NCBI GenBank assembly: GCA_902783545.1
Contig: CACZRD010000056.1
Location: 1 to 58,461 of the forward strand
Length of the DNA: 58,461 nt
Origin: an uncultured Bacteroidales bacterium
GTDB lineage: Bacteria; Bacteroidota; Bacteroidia; Bacteroidales; Paludibacteraceae
Direction: 5' to 3'
Shown here: positions 50,698 to 58,461 of the stretch, in pieces
Layout of the letters: each line of letters opens with the position of its first letter
Numbering within the stretch: the stretch's first letter is position 1
Notes under the pieces: generated by a model
What the model was told of the DNA's origin: nothing
Databases searched by the model: none
What the model saw: only the letters and a program-made list of their open reading frames with translations
Program-made: the position numbers and the translations under genes

Positions 50698-51594
50698 TTA
50701 AAATTCGAGGTTCATAATCTTATCCCAATCAAGGTGACTCTGACGTTCCTGCACTTCTGCACGCAGGGCATCGAGATCCAGATTCCACTTCTCCATCAGC
50801 CATGTACGGCAGATCTCAATCTTCCGCTCCAACTTATCCTTACCGGGTTTGCCATTCTTACCGGCTTCTGTCAGCATCTTGTTGATGTCGGCATCCGTCT
50901 TAACGATATAGTTGGCGATGATCTCCACAAAGTCCTCACGTGCCTGGCTTCCGCCATAAGGCGAAGCGAATCCCATCTGCCATGCTTCCACGTCAGAAGT
51001 ATATTGCCATCCGTCGGGGTTATAATCCGCCGAGCTGATCTGCTCGAACTCCTTGGGGTAGGTCTTCTTCTGGTGGAGGATATGCGAGAACTCGTGGTGC
51101 ATAGTCTTGAAGATGTACTCGTTGAGCTGTGCAATATCATTGGTACGCATCTGATTGATCTTCATCAGCGTAATCTTGATACCACCCTCAGCCTGACCGA
51201 GTTTCTCGGTTCCTTGTGCCGCATTGATCATCGCGGAGCCTATGAGCTGGATGATACGCGGACCATTCTCACGGAGGAATCCCTCAGGAGCAACCTCGTC
51301 ATACACATCGTACCACAAGTACAAAGCCAAGTGTGCAATGGTGTCAGCCATACCCATGCTGACCGGTACTACGTTGTAGTTAGGATCCGTAGCGCTATCG
51401 TCCAGACGGTAGCGGAAATCCACATTGTACGGCTCGGTGTAGTGCTCCTGCAACCACTGGTCGAACTCAGAGGTATAGGTATCCGTTTCCACAACCGGAT
51501 CGACGAAGATGGAGTCGGTGAACTTTTCCTTTTCACAGGATGCCAGCCCTACCATCAGCGCTCCTACAAACAGTATTTGATATATCTTTTTCAT
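50698..51594 (-). CDS. HExxH metallohydrolase-like lipoprotein (locus 2)
   Basis: The product has 298 residues. A lipoprotein signal (MKKIYQILFVGALMVGLASC, Cys20) and a zinc motif HEFSH (His167, Glu168, His171) within FKTMHHEFSHILHQKK are clear. This fits the family of 'substrate import-associated zinc metallohydrolase lipoproteins' (TIGR04549) that stand beside SusC and SusD. A third ligand is probably the Glu in REDFVEIIANY. It would process the ligand at the cell surface before import. Substrate unknown; peptides are a possibility. Confidence 0.88.
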   Translation of the reverse strand: MKKIYQILFVGALMVGLASCEKEKFTDSIFVDPVVETDTYTSEFDQWLQEHYTEPYNVDFRYRLDDSATDPNYNVVPVSMGMADTIAHLALYLWYDVYDEVAPEGFLRENGPRIIQLIGSAMINAAQGTEKLGQAEGGIKITLMKINQMRTNDIAQLNEYIFKTMHHEFSHILHQKKTYPKEFEQISSADYNPDGWQYTSDVEAWQMGFASPYGGSQAREDFVEIIANYIVKTDADINKMLTEAGKNGKPGKDKLERKIEICRTWLMEKWNLDLDALRAEVQERQSHLDWDKIMNLEF

Positions 51595-51614
51595 ATTCGT
51601 ATAGGGTTAAGTGA

Positions 51615-53339
51615 TTAATTCTCACGTGTGATTTGTGCGCCGAGCGCTTTCGCCTCAAGCATGCTTACCTTAACAGGCTCGCTGCTGGCGGGAGCTACAC
51701 CGAACGAACTATTCCCATCGACATTGTCACCGAGGTTGACACGAACGTTGGGTGCCATACCTGCATTGATAACCTCTTGCGGGAGCTGAATAGCGCGACG
51801 GTCATCGTTCCACACGAGTTTGCGCACCGGATCGGTACCCTGATAGTGCTCGATCTCTATACCATAACGCTTAAGATCGTGCCAGCGCAAACCGGTATGA
51901 ATACCCTCCAGACGGCGGAAGTGCAGTGCGCAACGAATGACAGCCAGCTGGTCATTAGAGAGCACCCAACCCGGGCATATATCATTCGTATGCAGTACCG
52001 GTGCCCAATTCGGATTAACACCATCTGCGTTGTAGAAGTTCTTGATCTTAGCCAATGTGAGGTTGACATTACCATTAGCCAAGGTATCCATCTGGCCTTG
52101 TACATTATAGCTTTGCGCCCACATACGCAGGTCATTAACTGCTCCATCCAAGTCACCGAGTTGCGCCTTTGCCTCTGCACGGCAGAGGAGAGTCTCGTTG
52201 GTGGTGAACGCACGTGTCACACCGTGGATGAAACCGTAACCGTTTACCTTATCGGTATATTCAAACAGATAGAAGAACCAAGCCATCAGCGAACCGTACT
52301 CCGAGTTAGCCGACCATACAGAGAAGCCCGGGAAACGGCTCTTCCAGCACGGGCCGGAACCGGATGTAGTGAAGTTACGTGCATCGCGGTTGAACTGATA
52401 ACGGCCATAGTCAGAGAACGCGGTATAACTTGCCTGCGACATTGTAGTGTAAATGAGCAGGTTAGCCGGTGAGTTTGCATCAATCCAAGCATTCAACTCT
52501 GATGTAATATCGGTGCACTCCACCTTGGCATACGTAGCATCAAACAGCACGCCGAGCGTAGCCTCGTCATTGGTAGAGAGGACGTAGTTAGCATGCGGCA
52601 GGACTTTGTCCCACTGACGGGTGTAGAGGTAGAAACGTGCAGCGAACGCATGTGCAGCCCGGATGTTGAAATGATAACGCGGTACGGTATAGTACTCGTC
52701 GTTGACCAAGGGCAGAGCAGCTTCGATATCCTCCTGTATATGTTTGTAGGTGTCATACACCGTGCCGCGGTAATAGACGGGCTTAACGGTAGTCTCAGGT
52801 ACAGTCATATAGTGAATACCCGAGTCACGACGACTCTGTGCCTCATCCTTGTACGTATGGCAGAACACGGTAGCGAGCAGGAAGTGATGGTAAGCGCGGC
52901 TCATCAGAGCCTCGCCCTTCTCAGCATCCATATTGATACCTTTCTTCTCGAGTTCCTCGATAGCCAAGAGAGCCTGGTTGCAAGCTGCGATAGCCGAGTA
53001 GCAACCATCCCAGATATACTTAGGCGAATCCTGCTGCGTGCTGCTGACTACAGGACGCCATGAGAAGATCTCGTCGTACATCTTATTCAGGGGCAGCAGC
53101 GCATTGCAGTGCCCGTAGGCATCCGGCGAATTGTTGTCGATAACATTATCCGAACTGAACTCGCAGATCGCACCTGCATTGGCATTCGTGTAAGCGGATA
53201 CCAGCAGCAGACGTACTTTGTCCTTCGTATCAATCGAGGCGCGCATGTCAGGGTTATGGTCGAGGAAGTGACACCCCGTCATAACAGCCATCACCAGCGT
53301 AAGCGCCGCGATATAGAATATTCTATTGTTCTTTTTCAT
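51615..53339 (-). CDS. SusD-like lipoprotein (locus 2)
   Basis: The product has 574 residues with a lipoprotein signal (MKKNNRIFYIAALTLVMAVMTGC). SusD core phrases are DGCYSAIAACNQALLAIEEL, AYHHFLLATVFCH, YHFNIRAAHAFAARFYLYTRQWD in parts and FRRLEGIHTGLRWHDLKRYG. It pairs with the SusC gene upstream (21 bases) and caps its channel. The set resembles SusD variants found with the HExxH lipoprotein. Confidence 0.93.
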   Translation of the reverse strand: MKKNNRIFYIAALTLVMAVMTGCHFLDHNPDMRASIDTKDKVRLLLVSAYTNANAGAICEFSSDNVIDNNSPDAYGHCNALLPLNKMYDEIFSWRPVVSSTQQDSPKYIWDGCYSAIAACNQALLAIEELEKKGINMDAEKGEALMSRAYHHFLLATVFCHTYKDEAQSRRDSGIHYMTVPETTVKPVYYRGTVYDTYKHIQEDIEAALPLVNDEYYTVPRYHFNIRAAHAFAARFYLYTRQWDKVLPHANYVLSTNDEATLGVLFDATYAKVECTDITSELNAWIDANSPANLLIYTTMSQASYTAFSDYGRYQFNRDARNFTTSGSGPCWKSRFPGFSVWSANSEYGSLMAWFFYLFEYTDKVNGYGFIHGVTRAFTTNETLLCRAEAKAQLGDLDGAVNDLRMWAQSYNVQGQMDTLANGNVNLTLAKIKNFYNADGVNPNWAPVLHTNDICPGWVLSNDQLAVIRCALHFRRLEGIHTGLRWHDLKRYGIEIEHYQGTDPVRKLVWNDDRRAIQLPQEVINAGMAPNVRVNLGDNVDGNSSFGVAPASSEPVKVSMLEAKALGAQITREN

Positions 53340-53359
53340 ATCTGCTTCGTATTTAGAGT

Positions 53360-56300
53360 TTAGAATCCTAATTTAAACGTCATCGTGAACTGGCGTGGAA
53401 CAGGCGAGCTCACACCACCGCTATTGTAGTACTCGGGGTCGCGGCCGTTGAGTTTCTTGTCAGCATAAGCTAACCAGAGGTTGGTAGCGGTCAGTTTGAC
53501 GCCGAATTTCGTGATGGCTTTCTGTCCTTCAAGATACTTGTTCGGCAGATCGTAGCCCAGCGAGATAGATTTCAGACGGATGAAGTCACCCTTAGCAACG
53601 CGCTCGGTCGAATAGTTGTATGCCGAGTAAGCCCAATAGAGGTTATTGATCTCGCGATATTGACGCTTGGTAGCGATGGTCGGGATCGTGGTGATCTGCT
53701 CATCACCGGGCACAACCCAACGGTTCTTCATCTCCTTCATGCTGGCAGTAAGGTCGTTGTACTGGCTGCTATATACGTAGCAGAGCGGATCCAGACGGAG
53801 TACATTGCCGAAGCTGTAGGTAAAGAACACCTCGAGCGATATACCTCTCCACGAGAATCTGTTGTTAAACGAACCCTGGATAGAAGGTTCAACCGATCCC
53901 TCATACTTTAGGTAATCCGGAACAATCTCGCCTGGTGCCACCTGGTCATCAGCAGGCCAGAATGCCTGGAAGTCCAATTCCTCGTAGTTCTGCGGGCCAG
54001 CGATACGCGTATGTTCCTTATTAATATAGAACGTAGGCAGACCTTCCTCTGTCAGTCCGGCAAACGGGAACGAGAACATAGCACCTACAGGATAATCCTG
54101 CTTACGGCTCATCACGCTACCCGAAACGAGTTCGTAAACCTGCGGACGTGAGTCGAGTTTGGTAATCACGTTCTTCGACCAGCCGAAGATAAGGTCAGTC
54201 TCCCACTTGAAGTCCTGCACCTTAAGGTTGAGTGTCGAGAGGGTGAACTCGCAACCGGTAGAACGCATCGTAGCATCGTTGGCGTATTTCGTCACCTGTC
54301 CGCCGACACCCATGGTTTGTACCAAACCGATGAGGTCGTAGTTGTTACGGCGATACCAGTCGAACTCGATGTTAATACGATCATTGACAAATCCCAAGTC
54401 AACACCGATGTTGATCTCGTGCTTCTTCTCGTACGTAAGTTCAGAGTTCTCGAGGTCATCGAGTTGGATACCCGTTTCCGAAGCATTGGTGTTCGGGCGG
54501 TAGGGGCTATAGCTCTGGAACACAGCCAGCGAGTTAGTTACCCACGACGGTCCGCGGTCAGCGGTCAGTGAGTAGCTGGCACGGACCTTGGCGTGTGTCC
54601 ACCAGTTTTCGAACGTATTGCTCCACCAGCGCTCCTCATGTGCGTTCCATGCACCGGCAACGTTCCATGTAGGCAACCAGCGTGCTTTGGGGCTACGTCC
54701 GAGTTTGTTCGTACCCTCGTAACGGAGTGTTCCGGTCACGGAGTAACGTCCCTTGTATGCATAGTTGGCGTTCGCAACGAATGCAAGGTTACGGTAATAG
54801 TTGAACTCGTTACTGAAGTACTGGCTGTTCTCCTCCTGGCTCTGCTTGAACACGCGATAGTCGGAGAATGGCACGCCGCCGTTCTCGTACTGGTAGCCCC
54901 ATCCACGGAACCATGTATATTGACGATCCGTGGAGTTCAGTTCGGCAGCACCGAGCAACTCGATGTTGTGGTCTTCGCCACTTGCACCGCCGAAGAAACC
55001 ACTATAGTTAACTTGCGCACGGAAGTCAGTAGAGAGCAGTGAGTACTCCGTCAGGTTGTAGATACCACCCTTCGGCAACACGGTCTCGGGCAGCGCAGTA
55101 TTGTCGTCCGGATCGGTGTAGAGGAAGGAGTTCGACTCACGGATAGTGTTATCCTCGGGGTCGATACCTGCGCGGTAAGCGCGTGCCTGGTTGGACTGAT
55201 CGGTGATATTATGCTCCTGACGGCTCGACATATAACGCACAGCCCCCAAAGCACTGATATCCAATCCGCGAATCGGCTTGTAGTGAAGTTCGCCATGGAA
55301 CAAGAGGTCGGTCACTGCGATATCGATGTAGTTGCGCTCCAACTCATCCTTGATGTTGAAGTCGCAATAGTTACGGCGATAGAACGCATTCGGATCCATT
55401 GCACGCGAAGAGTTCGTAGCGTACGAGAACGGGTTGATATCGAACTCACGGCTCACGGCACCCGATATAGGGTCAGTCATAGCGGAGATTGTTCCCGGAG
55501 CTTTCTGCTTACGGTAACTACCGGTAAACTTAGCACTCGCTGTCAGCTTCTGCTTGCTGGTGCTCGGCAGAAGTTCAAAGTCAGCATTTGCCTTGGCAGT
55601 GAACAACGTCACCTCACTGGCCTTATACCAACCGGGATCCTGCAAAGCGGACAATGAAGCATATACGCTCGCACGCTCTGTACCTGCACGGTAAGAGAGT
55701 GAATGCTTGTGCATGATCGTCTGATTGAACAGCTCCTGGAACCAGTCCGTGTTACGGAACTCGGCTTGACGCAAGTATGCATTTCTTGCCTGCGGCGTGT
55801 TAGCCAATCCCGAACCGCCTGCCTCAGCCTGGTCAATGAGCTTGTACATCAAGCCATAGACACCGCTGTTCTTCGCGCTGCTCAAGGTGCTGTACTCCAG
55901 CCAGCCTTTGCGCTCGAGCTCCTGGTAGATACCCATTTGCTCCTGCGAGTTACAGATGTTGAAGTCCGAATACGAGGGGATCATACGGTAGGTAAGCTCG
56001 CTCGTATATTGCAAGCTTGACGAGCCGGCTTTACCTTTCTTGGTCGTAACGACGATGACGCCCGCCATAGCACGCGCACCGTAGATAGAGGTAGCTGAAC
56101 CGTCCTTCAGGATCTGGAAGCTCTCAATATCCTCGGAGTTGATACCTGCGATGGCGTTAGCAATAAGCGTCTTGGCATCACCTGAAGACAGGTCATCGGC
56201 ATTCATCTCGACAGCATCCTCGAGCACGACGCCATCCACCACCCACAGCGGTTTGGATGCGCCATAGATAGACGTAGCACCACGCACGCGGATCTTCGGG

Positions 56301-56770
56301 GCAGTACCAAACGTACCACTGACGTTCTGCACGCTCACACCGGCAGCTTTACCCTCGAGCGAGCGGCTGATATCAGCCACACCGGAGAGCATTGTCTCGT
56401 CGGCATTAAGCTTGGTTGCAGCACCGGTAAACAGACGTTTGTCCTGCTTCATCATACCGGTAACCACCACTTCCTGGATCTGTTGGCTCGCAACCTCCAG
56501 CGTTACTTTCATGTTGGGCTTAGCAGGGACTGTCACAGTCTTGTAGCCCACATACGAAATCACCAGCATACTCTTGTCTGAAGGAACAGACAACTCGAAC
56601 TGGCCATCAAAGTCTGTCACGGTACCGACCGTTGTGCCGTCAACTTGAACGGCTGCACCGATGGCAGCATCACCGTTCTCGTCGAGCACCGTACCGGTTA
56701 CCTTCATCTGCGCCAGCAGCCATGCAGGCAGCATGCACAGGCAGACTAACAATACGTAAATTCGCTTCAT
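53360..56770 (-). CDS. SusC/RagA-family TonB-dependent transporter (locus 2)
   Basis: The product has 1136 residues from the ATG at 56770, where a signal peptide starts (MKRIYVLLVCLCMLPAWLLA). A carboxypeptidase-regulatory-like domain (KVTGTVLDENGDAAIGAAV) is followed by QEVVVTGMMKQDKRLFTGA, a plug with IRVRGATSIYGASKPLWVVDG and YGARAMAGVIVVTTKKG, and a barrel ending in Phe (FTMTFKLGF). The open frame runs upstream to 56956, but those codons lie in the leader. It is the first gene of the five-gene locus 2 operon, with its own promoter. Confidence 0.94.
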   Translation of the reverse strand: MKRIYVLLVCLCMLPAWLLAQMKVTGTVLDENGDAAIGAAVQVDGTTVGTVTDFDGQFELSVPSDKSMLVISYVGYKTVTVPAKPNMKVTLEVASQQIQEVVVTGMMKQDKRLFTGAATKLNADETMLSGVADISRSLEGKAAGVSVQNVSGTFGTAPKIRVRGATSIYGASKPLWVVDGVVLEDAVEMNADDLSSGDAKTLIANAIAGINSEDIESFQILKDGSATSIYGARAMAGVIVVTTKKGKAGSSSLQYTSELTYRMIPSYSDFNICNSQEQMGIYQELERKGWLEYSTLSSAKNSGVYGLMYKLIDQAEAGGSGLANTPQARNAYLRQAEFRNTDWFQELFNQTIMHKHSLSYRAGTERASVYASLSALQDPGWYKASEVTLFTAKANADFELLPSTSKQKLTASAKFTGSYRKQKAPGTISAMTDPISGAVSREFDINPFSYATNSSRAMDPNAFYRRNYCDFNIKDELERNYIDIAVTDLLFHGELHYKPIRGLDISALGAVRYMSSRQEHNITDQSNQARAYRAGIDPEDNTIRESNSFLYTDPDDNTALPETVLPKGGIYNLTEYSLLSTDFRAQVNYSGFFGGASGEDHNIELLGAAELNSTDRQYTWFRGWGYQYENGGVPFSDYRVFKQSQEENSQYFSNEFNYYRNLAFVANANYAYKGRYSVTGTLRYEGTNKLGRSPKARWLPTWNVAGAWNAHEERWWSNTFENWWTHAKVRASYSLTADRGPSWVTNSLAVFQSYSPYRPNTNASETGIQLDDLENSELTYEKKHEINIGVDLGFVNDRINIEFDWYRRNNYDLIGLVQTMGVGGQVTKYANDATMRSTGCEFTLSTLNLKVQDFKWETDLIFGWSKNVITKLDSRPQVYELVSGSVMSRKQDYPVGAMFSFPFAGLTEEGLPTFYINKEHTRIAGPQNYEELDFQAFWPADDQVAPGEIVPDYLKYEGSVEPSIQGSFNNRFSWRGISLEVFFTYSFGNVLRLDPLCYVYSSQYNDLTASMKEMKNRWVVPGDEQITTIPTIATKRQYREINNLYWAYSAYNYSTERVAKGDFIRLKSISLGYDLPNKYLEGQKAITKFGVKLTATNLWLAYADKKLNGRDPEYYNSGGVSSPVPRQFTMTFKLGF

Positions 56771-56791
56771 TATACAATTATTTGTTGTTTT

Positions 56792-56808
56792 GGGAGCACA
56801 ACGCTCCC
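56792..56808 (-). other. Hairpin in the SusC leader
   Basis: gggagc-acaac-gctccc, a 6-bp GC-rich stem 22 bases upstream of the SusC start on the minus strand. It may affect ribosome access. The whole leader from about 56920 is 150 bases long. Sus leaders in Bacteroides are targets of small RNAs, but none is visible here. Confidence 0.5.
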
Positions 56809-56925
56809 GCGTTAAAATTTTCCTATATGCGTACGCACGTGCATACCTAAAATACAATGCAACACACATTCGTGCGTAGGCATGAATTTTAAGGTTATTT
56901 GCGCAATGCGCGGCGAAAATCCTGA

Positions 56926-56957
56926 CAAAGTTACTATTTTTTTTCACAACTTGCAAG
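56926..56957 (-). promoter_or_regulatory. Promoter of SusCD locus 2
   Basis: On the minus strand CTTG (56954-56957), 20 bases, then TAACTTTG (56926-56933). The leader to the ATG at 56770 is about 150 bases. Confidence 0.65.
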
Positions 56958-57055
56958 ATTTTACAATAAAAAAGTGCAAATTGTGACGTTTTTTATACAG
57001 TTTTATCAACTTTTTGTTACAAAAAGCAGGATTTTGTCACCAAAACGCACGCCGA

Positions 57056-58303
57056 TCACTCGTATTTGAGCACCACGAGCTTGTCGGGTTCGAGCACCTC
57101 TTTGGCGACCTGCTGCAGTTGCTCGGGCGTGATCTGTGCGATCTGTTCGAAGGTCTGCTGCCAAGTGGGTGCGTAACCGCGATAAAGCATGGATTTTGCC
57201 ATACTTAGGGCGTTATTCTCTGCATTCTGTGCAGAGATAGCCATCTGTCCGCGCAGTTGGCGCAGCGCGGCACGGAGTTCGCGTTGCGTGAGCGGCGTGG
57301 TGACGATGCGGTTAAGTTCCTTACGGATGACAGCCATGCACTGCTCCAGTTGCTCTGCTTCGCAGGCGAAGTACGTTGACCAATAGCCGGTATCGGACAG
57401 CGGCGTGTAGATCGATTCGATGGTATAGACCAAGCCGCGTGCCTCACGCAGGGCGATGTTCAGACGGGAGTTCAGGCTGCCGCCACCGAGGATGTTATTG
57501 AGCAGATAGAGCGGAAGTTGCTGACTATGGCATAAGGGGTACGCGCGCGCGCCGAGCATGACGTGCGTCTGATGCGTGTGTTTCTGATAGGAGGCTGACT
57601 GCGGCTGGCGGTCTTCTTCTTGCGCGAAGGAGAGTTGGCGGTCTGGAGGAAGCGTGTTGGTGTAGTCGCCGAAGAGTTTCTCTGCCAGACGGATGAACCG
57701 GGAGGTAGGGATATCGCCCTGGCAGAAGACAACCATCCGCTCCGGACGATAGTGTTGCGCCATCCACGCACGCGGACGATCGGGCGAGGAGGATATATGC
57801 CGCAATGTGCGCTTCGTGCCGAGTATAGGCTGCGCGAGTGAGTGCCCGGCAAAGAGCATGTTCTCAAAGTCGTCGTAGATGAGTTCGCTGGGCGAATCGT
57901 TGTAACTCTCAATCTCGTCGTAGATCACCATCCGCTCCTTGTCGGTCTCGGCTTTCGGGAACGTGGGACAGAGCACCATCTCGGAGATCAGACGAAGCGT
58001 TTGCGGCACATGTTCGTTGAGAGTAGCGGCGTAGAACGTTGTTTCCTCCTTGGTAGTGTAGGCATTGATCTCGCCACCCACTCCCTCGATCTGTGAGATG
58101 ATCTGGCGGGCAGAGTGGAACACGGTACCTTTGAAGACGCAGTGCTCGATGTAATGCGCTATGCCGTTCTCTTCGGGGCGTTCGTCGCGCGTGCCGGCAC
58201 CGATCATCACACCGACGTAAGCAACCGCGGATTGCGTACGGGAGTGAACAATTTTGATATTATTCGGTAGTGTATGGTAAAATATTTGCGTATTTTCTTG
58301 CAT
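57056..58303 (-). CDS. M16-family zinc metallopeptidase
   Basis: A pitrilysin-type protein of 415 residues without signal peptide. The inverted zinc motif HYIEH (His50, Glu53, His54) lies in GIAHYIEHCVFKGT and the third ligand is likely Glu130 in VIYDEIESYND. A second M16 domain with the R/Y pair follows (LNSRLNIALREARGLVYTIES in parts), so one chain carries both halves. It should cut oligopeptides in the cytoplasm. It is upstream of SusC locus 2 on the same strand, but the SusC promoter makes it a separate unit. Confidence 0.92.
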   Translation of the reverse strand: MQENTQIFYHTLPNNIKIVHSRTQSAVAYVGVMIGAGTRDERPEENGIAHYIEHCVFKGTVFHSARQIISQIEGVGGEINAYTTKEETTFYAATLNEHVPQTLRLISEMVLCPTFPKAETDKERMVIYDEIESYNDSPSELIYDDFENMLFAGHSLAQPILGTKRTLRHISSSPDRPRAWMAQHYRPERMVVFCQGDIPTSRFIRLAEKLFGDYTNTLPPDRQLSFAQEEDRQPQSASYQKHTHQTHVMLGARAYPLCHSQQLPLYLLNNILGGGSLNSRLNIALREARGLVYTIESIYTPLSDTGYWSTYFACEAEQLEQCMAVIRKELNRIVTTPLTQRELRAALRQLRGQMAISAQNAENNALSMAKSMLYRGYAPTWQQTFEQIAQITPEQLQQVAKEVLEPDKLVVLKYE

Positions 58304-58328
58304 TTCTCAAAAAAAAATAGTACTTTTG
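58297..58328 (+). promoter_or_regulatory. Promoter of tRNA-Leu
   Basis: CTTG at 58297-58300, 20 bases, then TACTTTTG at 58321-58328. Between it and the tRNA lies a repeat of aaatggtacatggtaaatgacc phrases (58341-58375). Confidence 0.65.
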
Positions 58329-58340
58329 CACCCGCTCTCC

Positions 58341-58375
58341 AAATGGTACATGGTAAATGACCAAATGGTAAATGG
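58341..58375 (+). repeat. aaatggta repeat before tRNA-Leu
   Basis: Units aaatggtac, atggtaaatg, accaaatggt, aaatggt. Read on the other strand they are close to the tttaccatt phrases between pta and ackA. Confidence 0.65.
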
Positions 58376-58378
58376 TTT

Positions 58379-58460
58379 GCGGCATTGGCGGAATTGGTAG
58401 ACGCGCCAGACTTAGGATCTGGTTCCTCACGGAGTGAAAGTTCGAGTCTTTTATGCCGCA
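58379..58460 (+). tRNA. tRNA-Leu (anticodon TAG)
   Basis: A class II tRNA. The acceptor is GCGGCAT / ATGCCGC, the anticodon arm CCAGA-CTTAGGA-TCTGG gives anticodon TAG, and a long variable arm (TTCCTCACGGAGTG) is present as expected for Leu. The T arm GTTCGAGTC is regular. The discriminator is A and no CCA is encoded before the window end. Confidence 0.93.
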
Positions 58461-58461
58461 C

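Noticed and set aside
54547..54570. Possible NNNTCAG copy inside SusC locus 2 (cggtcagcggtcagtgag)
   Set aside because: The coding strand reads S-L-T-A-D-R, close to what SusC barrels have at this site, so chance likeness is more probable; it is also in the stop-prone orientation and only two units long.
56771..56956. Upstream extension of SusC locus 2
   Set aside because: The promoter lies at 56926-56957, so these codons are leader; the signal peptide starts at 56770.

Overview
The window comes from a chromosome of the phylum Bacteroidota, order Bacteroidales. Three things point there. Promoters follow the Bacteroides pattern (TTTG or TTG, about 20 bases, then TAnnTTTG). There are two SusC/SusD pairs. 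The lineage markers are DUF4295, DUF4271, DUF4494, DUF4954, DUF5103 (type IX secretion Plug) and DUF4302. I cannot name a genus. GC content looks close to 50% and there is no obvious phage, transposon or CRISPR array.

Layout. 1-7.2 kb: start of an exported protein (cut by the window edge), a large membrane-spanning propeller/HTH regulator, chorismate synthase plus a secreted subtilase, the signal recognition particle RNA (minus strand) and a RecD-like helicase. 7.3-11.8 kb: a five-gene operon of exported proteins without a clear function, two of them paralogous. 11.8-19.3 kb: a polysaccharide-utilisation-type operon on the minus strand (SLC45-like sugar permease, SusC, SusD, SusE-like lipoprotein). 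19.5-26.8 kb: tRNA-Thr, the type IX secretion Plug protein, a GSCFA protein, a 5'-nucleotidase-family lipoprotein, aldose 1-epimerase and a DUF4954 beta-helix protein. 26.8-29.7 kb: a UmuC-like polymerase, tRNA-Met and an outer-membrane barrel/LysM protein. 29.9-35.5 kb: pta-ackA, a cytoplasmic GH13 enzyme, a UbiA prenyltransferase and Maf. 35.5-42.8 kb: DUF4295, L33 and L28 on the minus strand, then yidC, a WalJ-like hydrolase, a dolichol-phosphate-mannose-synthase-like transferase, an M23/LysM peptidase, DUF4494 and trpS. 42.8-47.8 kb: CotH-like protein, trmD, yidD, rnpA, hemD, DUF4271 and a LOG protein. 47.8-56.8 kb: a second SusCD operon with an HExxH metallohydrolase lipoprotein, a DUF4302 lipoprotein and a secreted protein. 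The window ends with an M16 peptidase and tRNA-Leu.

How the genes fit together: much of the window is envelope biology. It includes outer-membrane nutrient uptake (two Sus-like systems), membrane-protein insertion (YidC, YidD, SRP RNA), type IX secretion (Plug, plus three proteins with similar short C-terminal tails) and peptidoglycan-related enzymes. Sugar use is served by the SLC45-like permease, GalM, the GH13 enzyme and overflow to acetate through Pta/AckA.

The most unusual feature is the set of short tandem repeats at gene junctions and inside genes. A 7-bp unit (NNNTCAG) lies inside at least five or six unrelated coding regions, always read in the same frame to give Q-Q-S-A-V-S-x stretches. 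A second 7-bp unit (GTTGAAA) lies at gene starts and once inside a CotH-like gene. A 20-bp palindrome occurs three times between operon genes. Several other junctions carry their own private repeat. Thirteen promoters share the same 20-base spacing.
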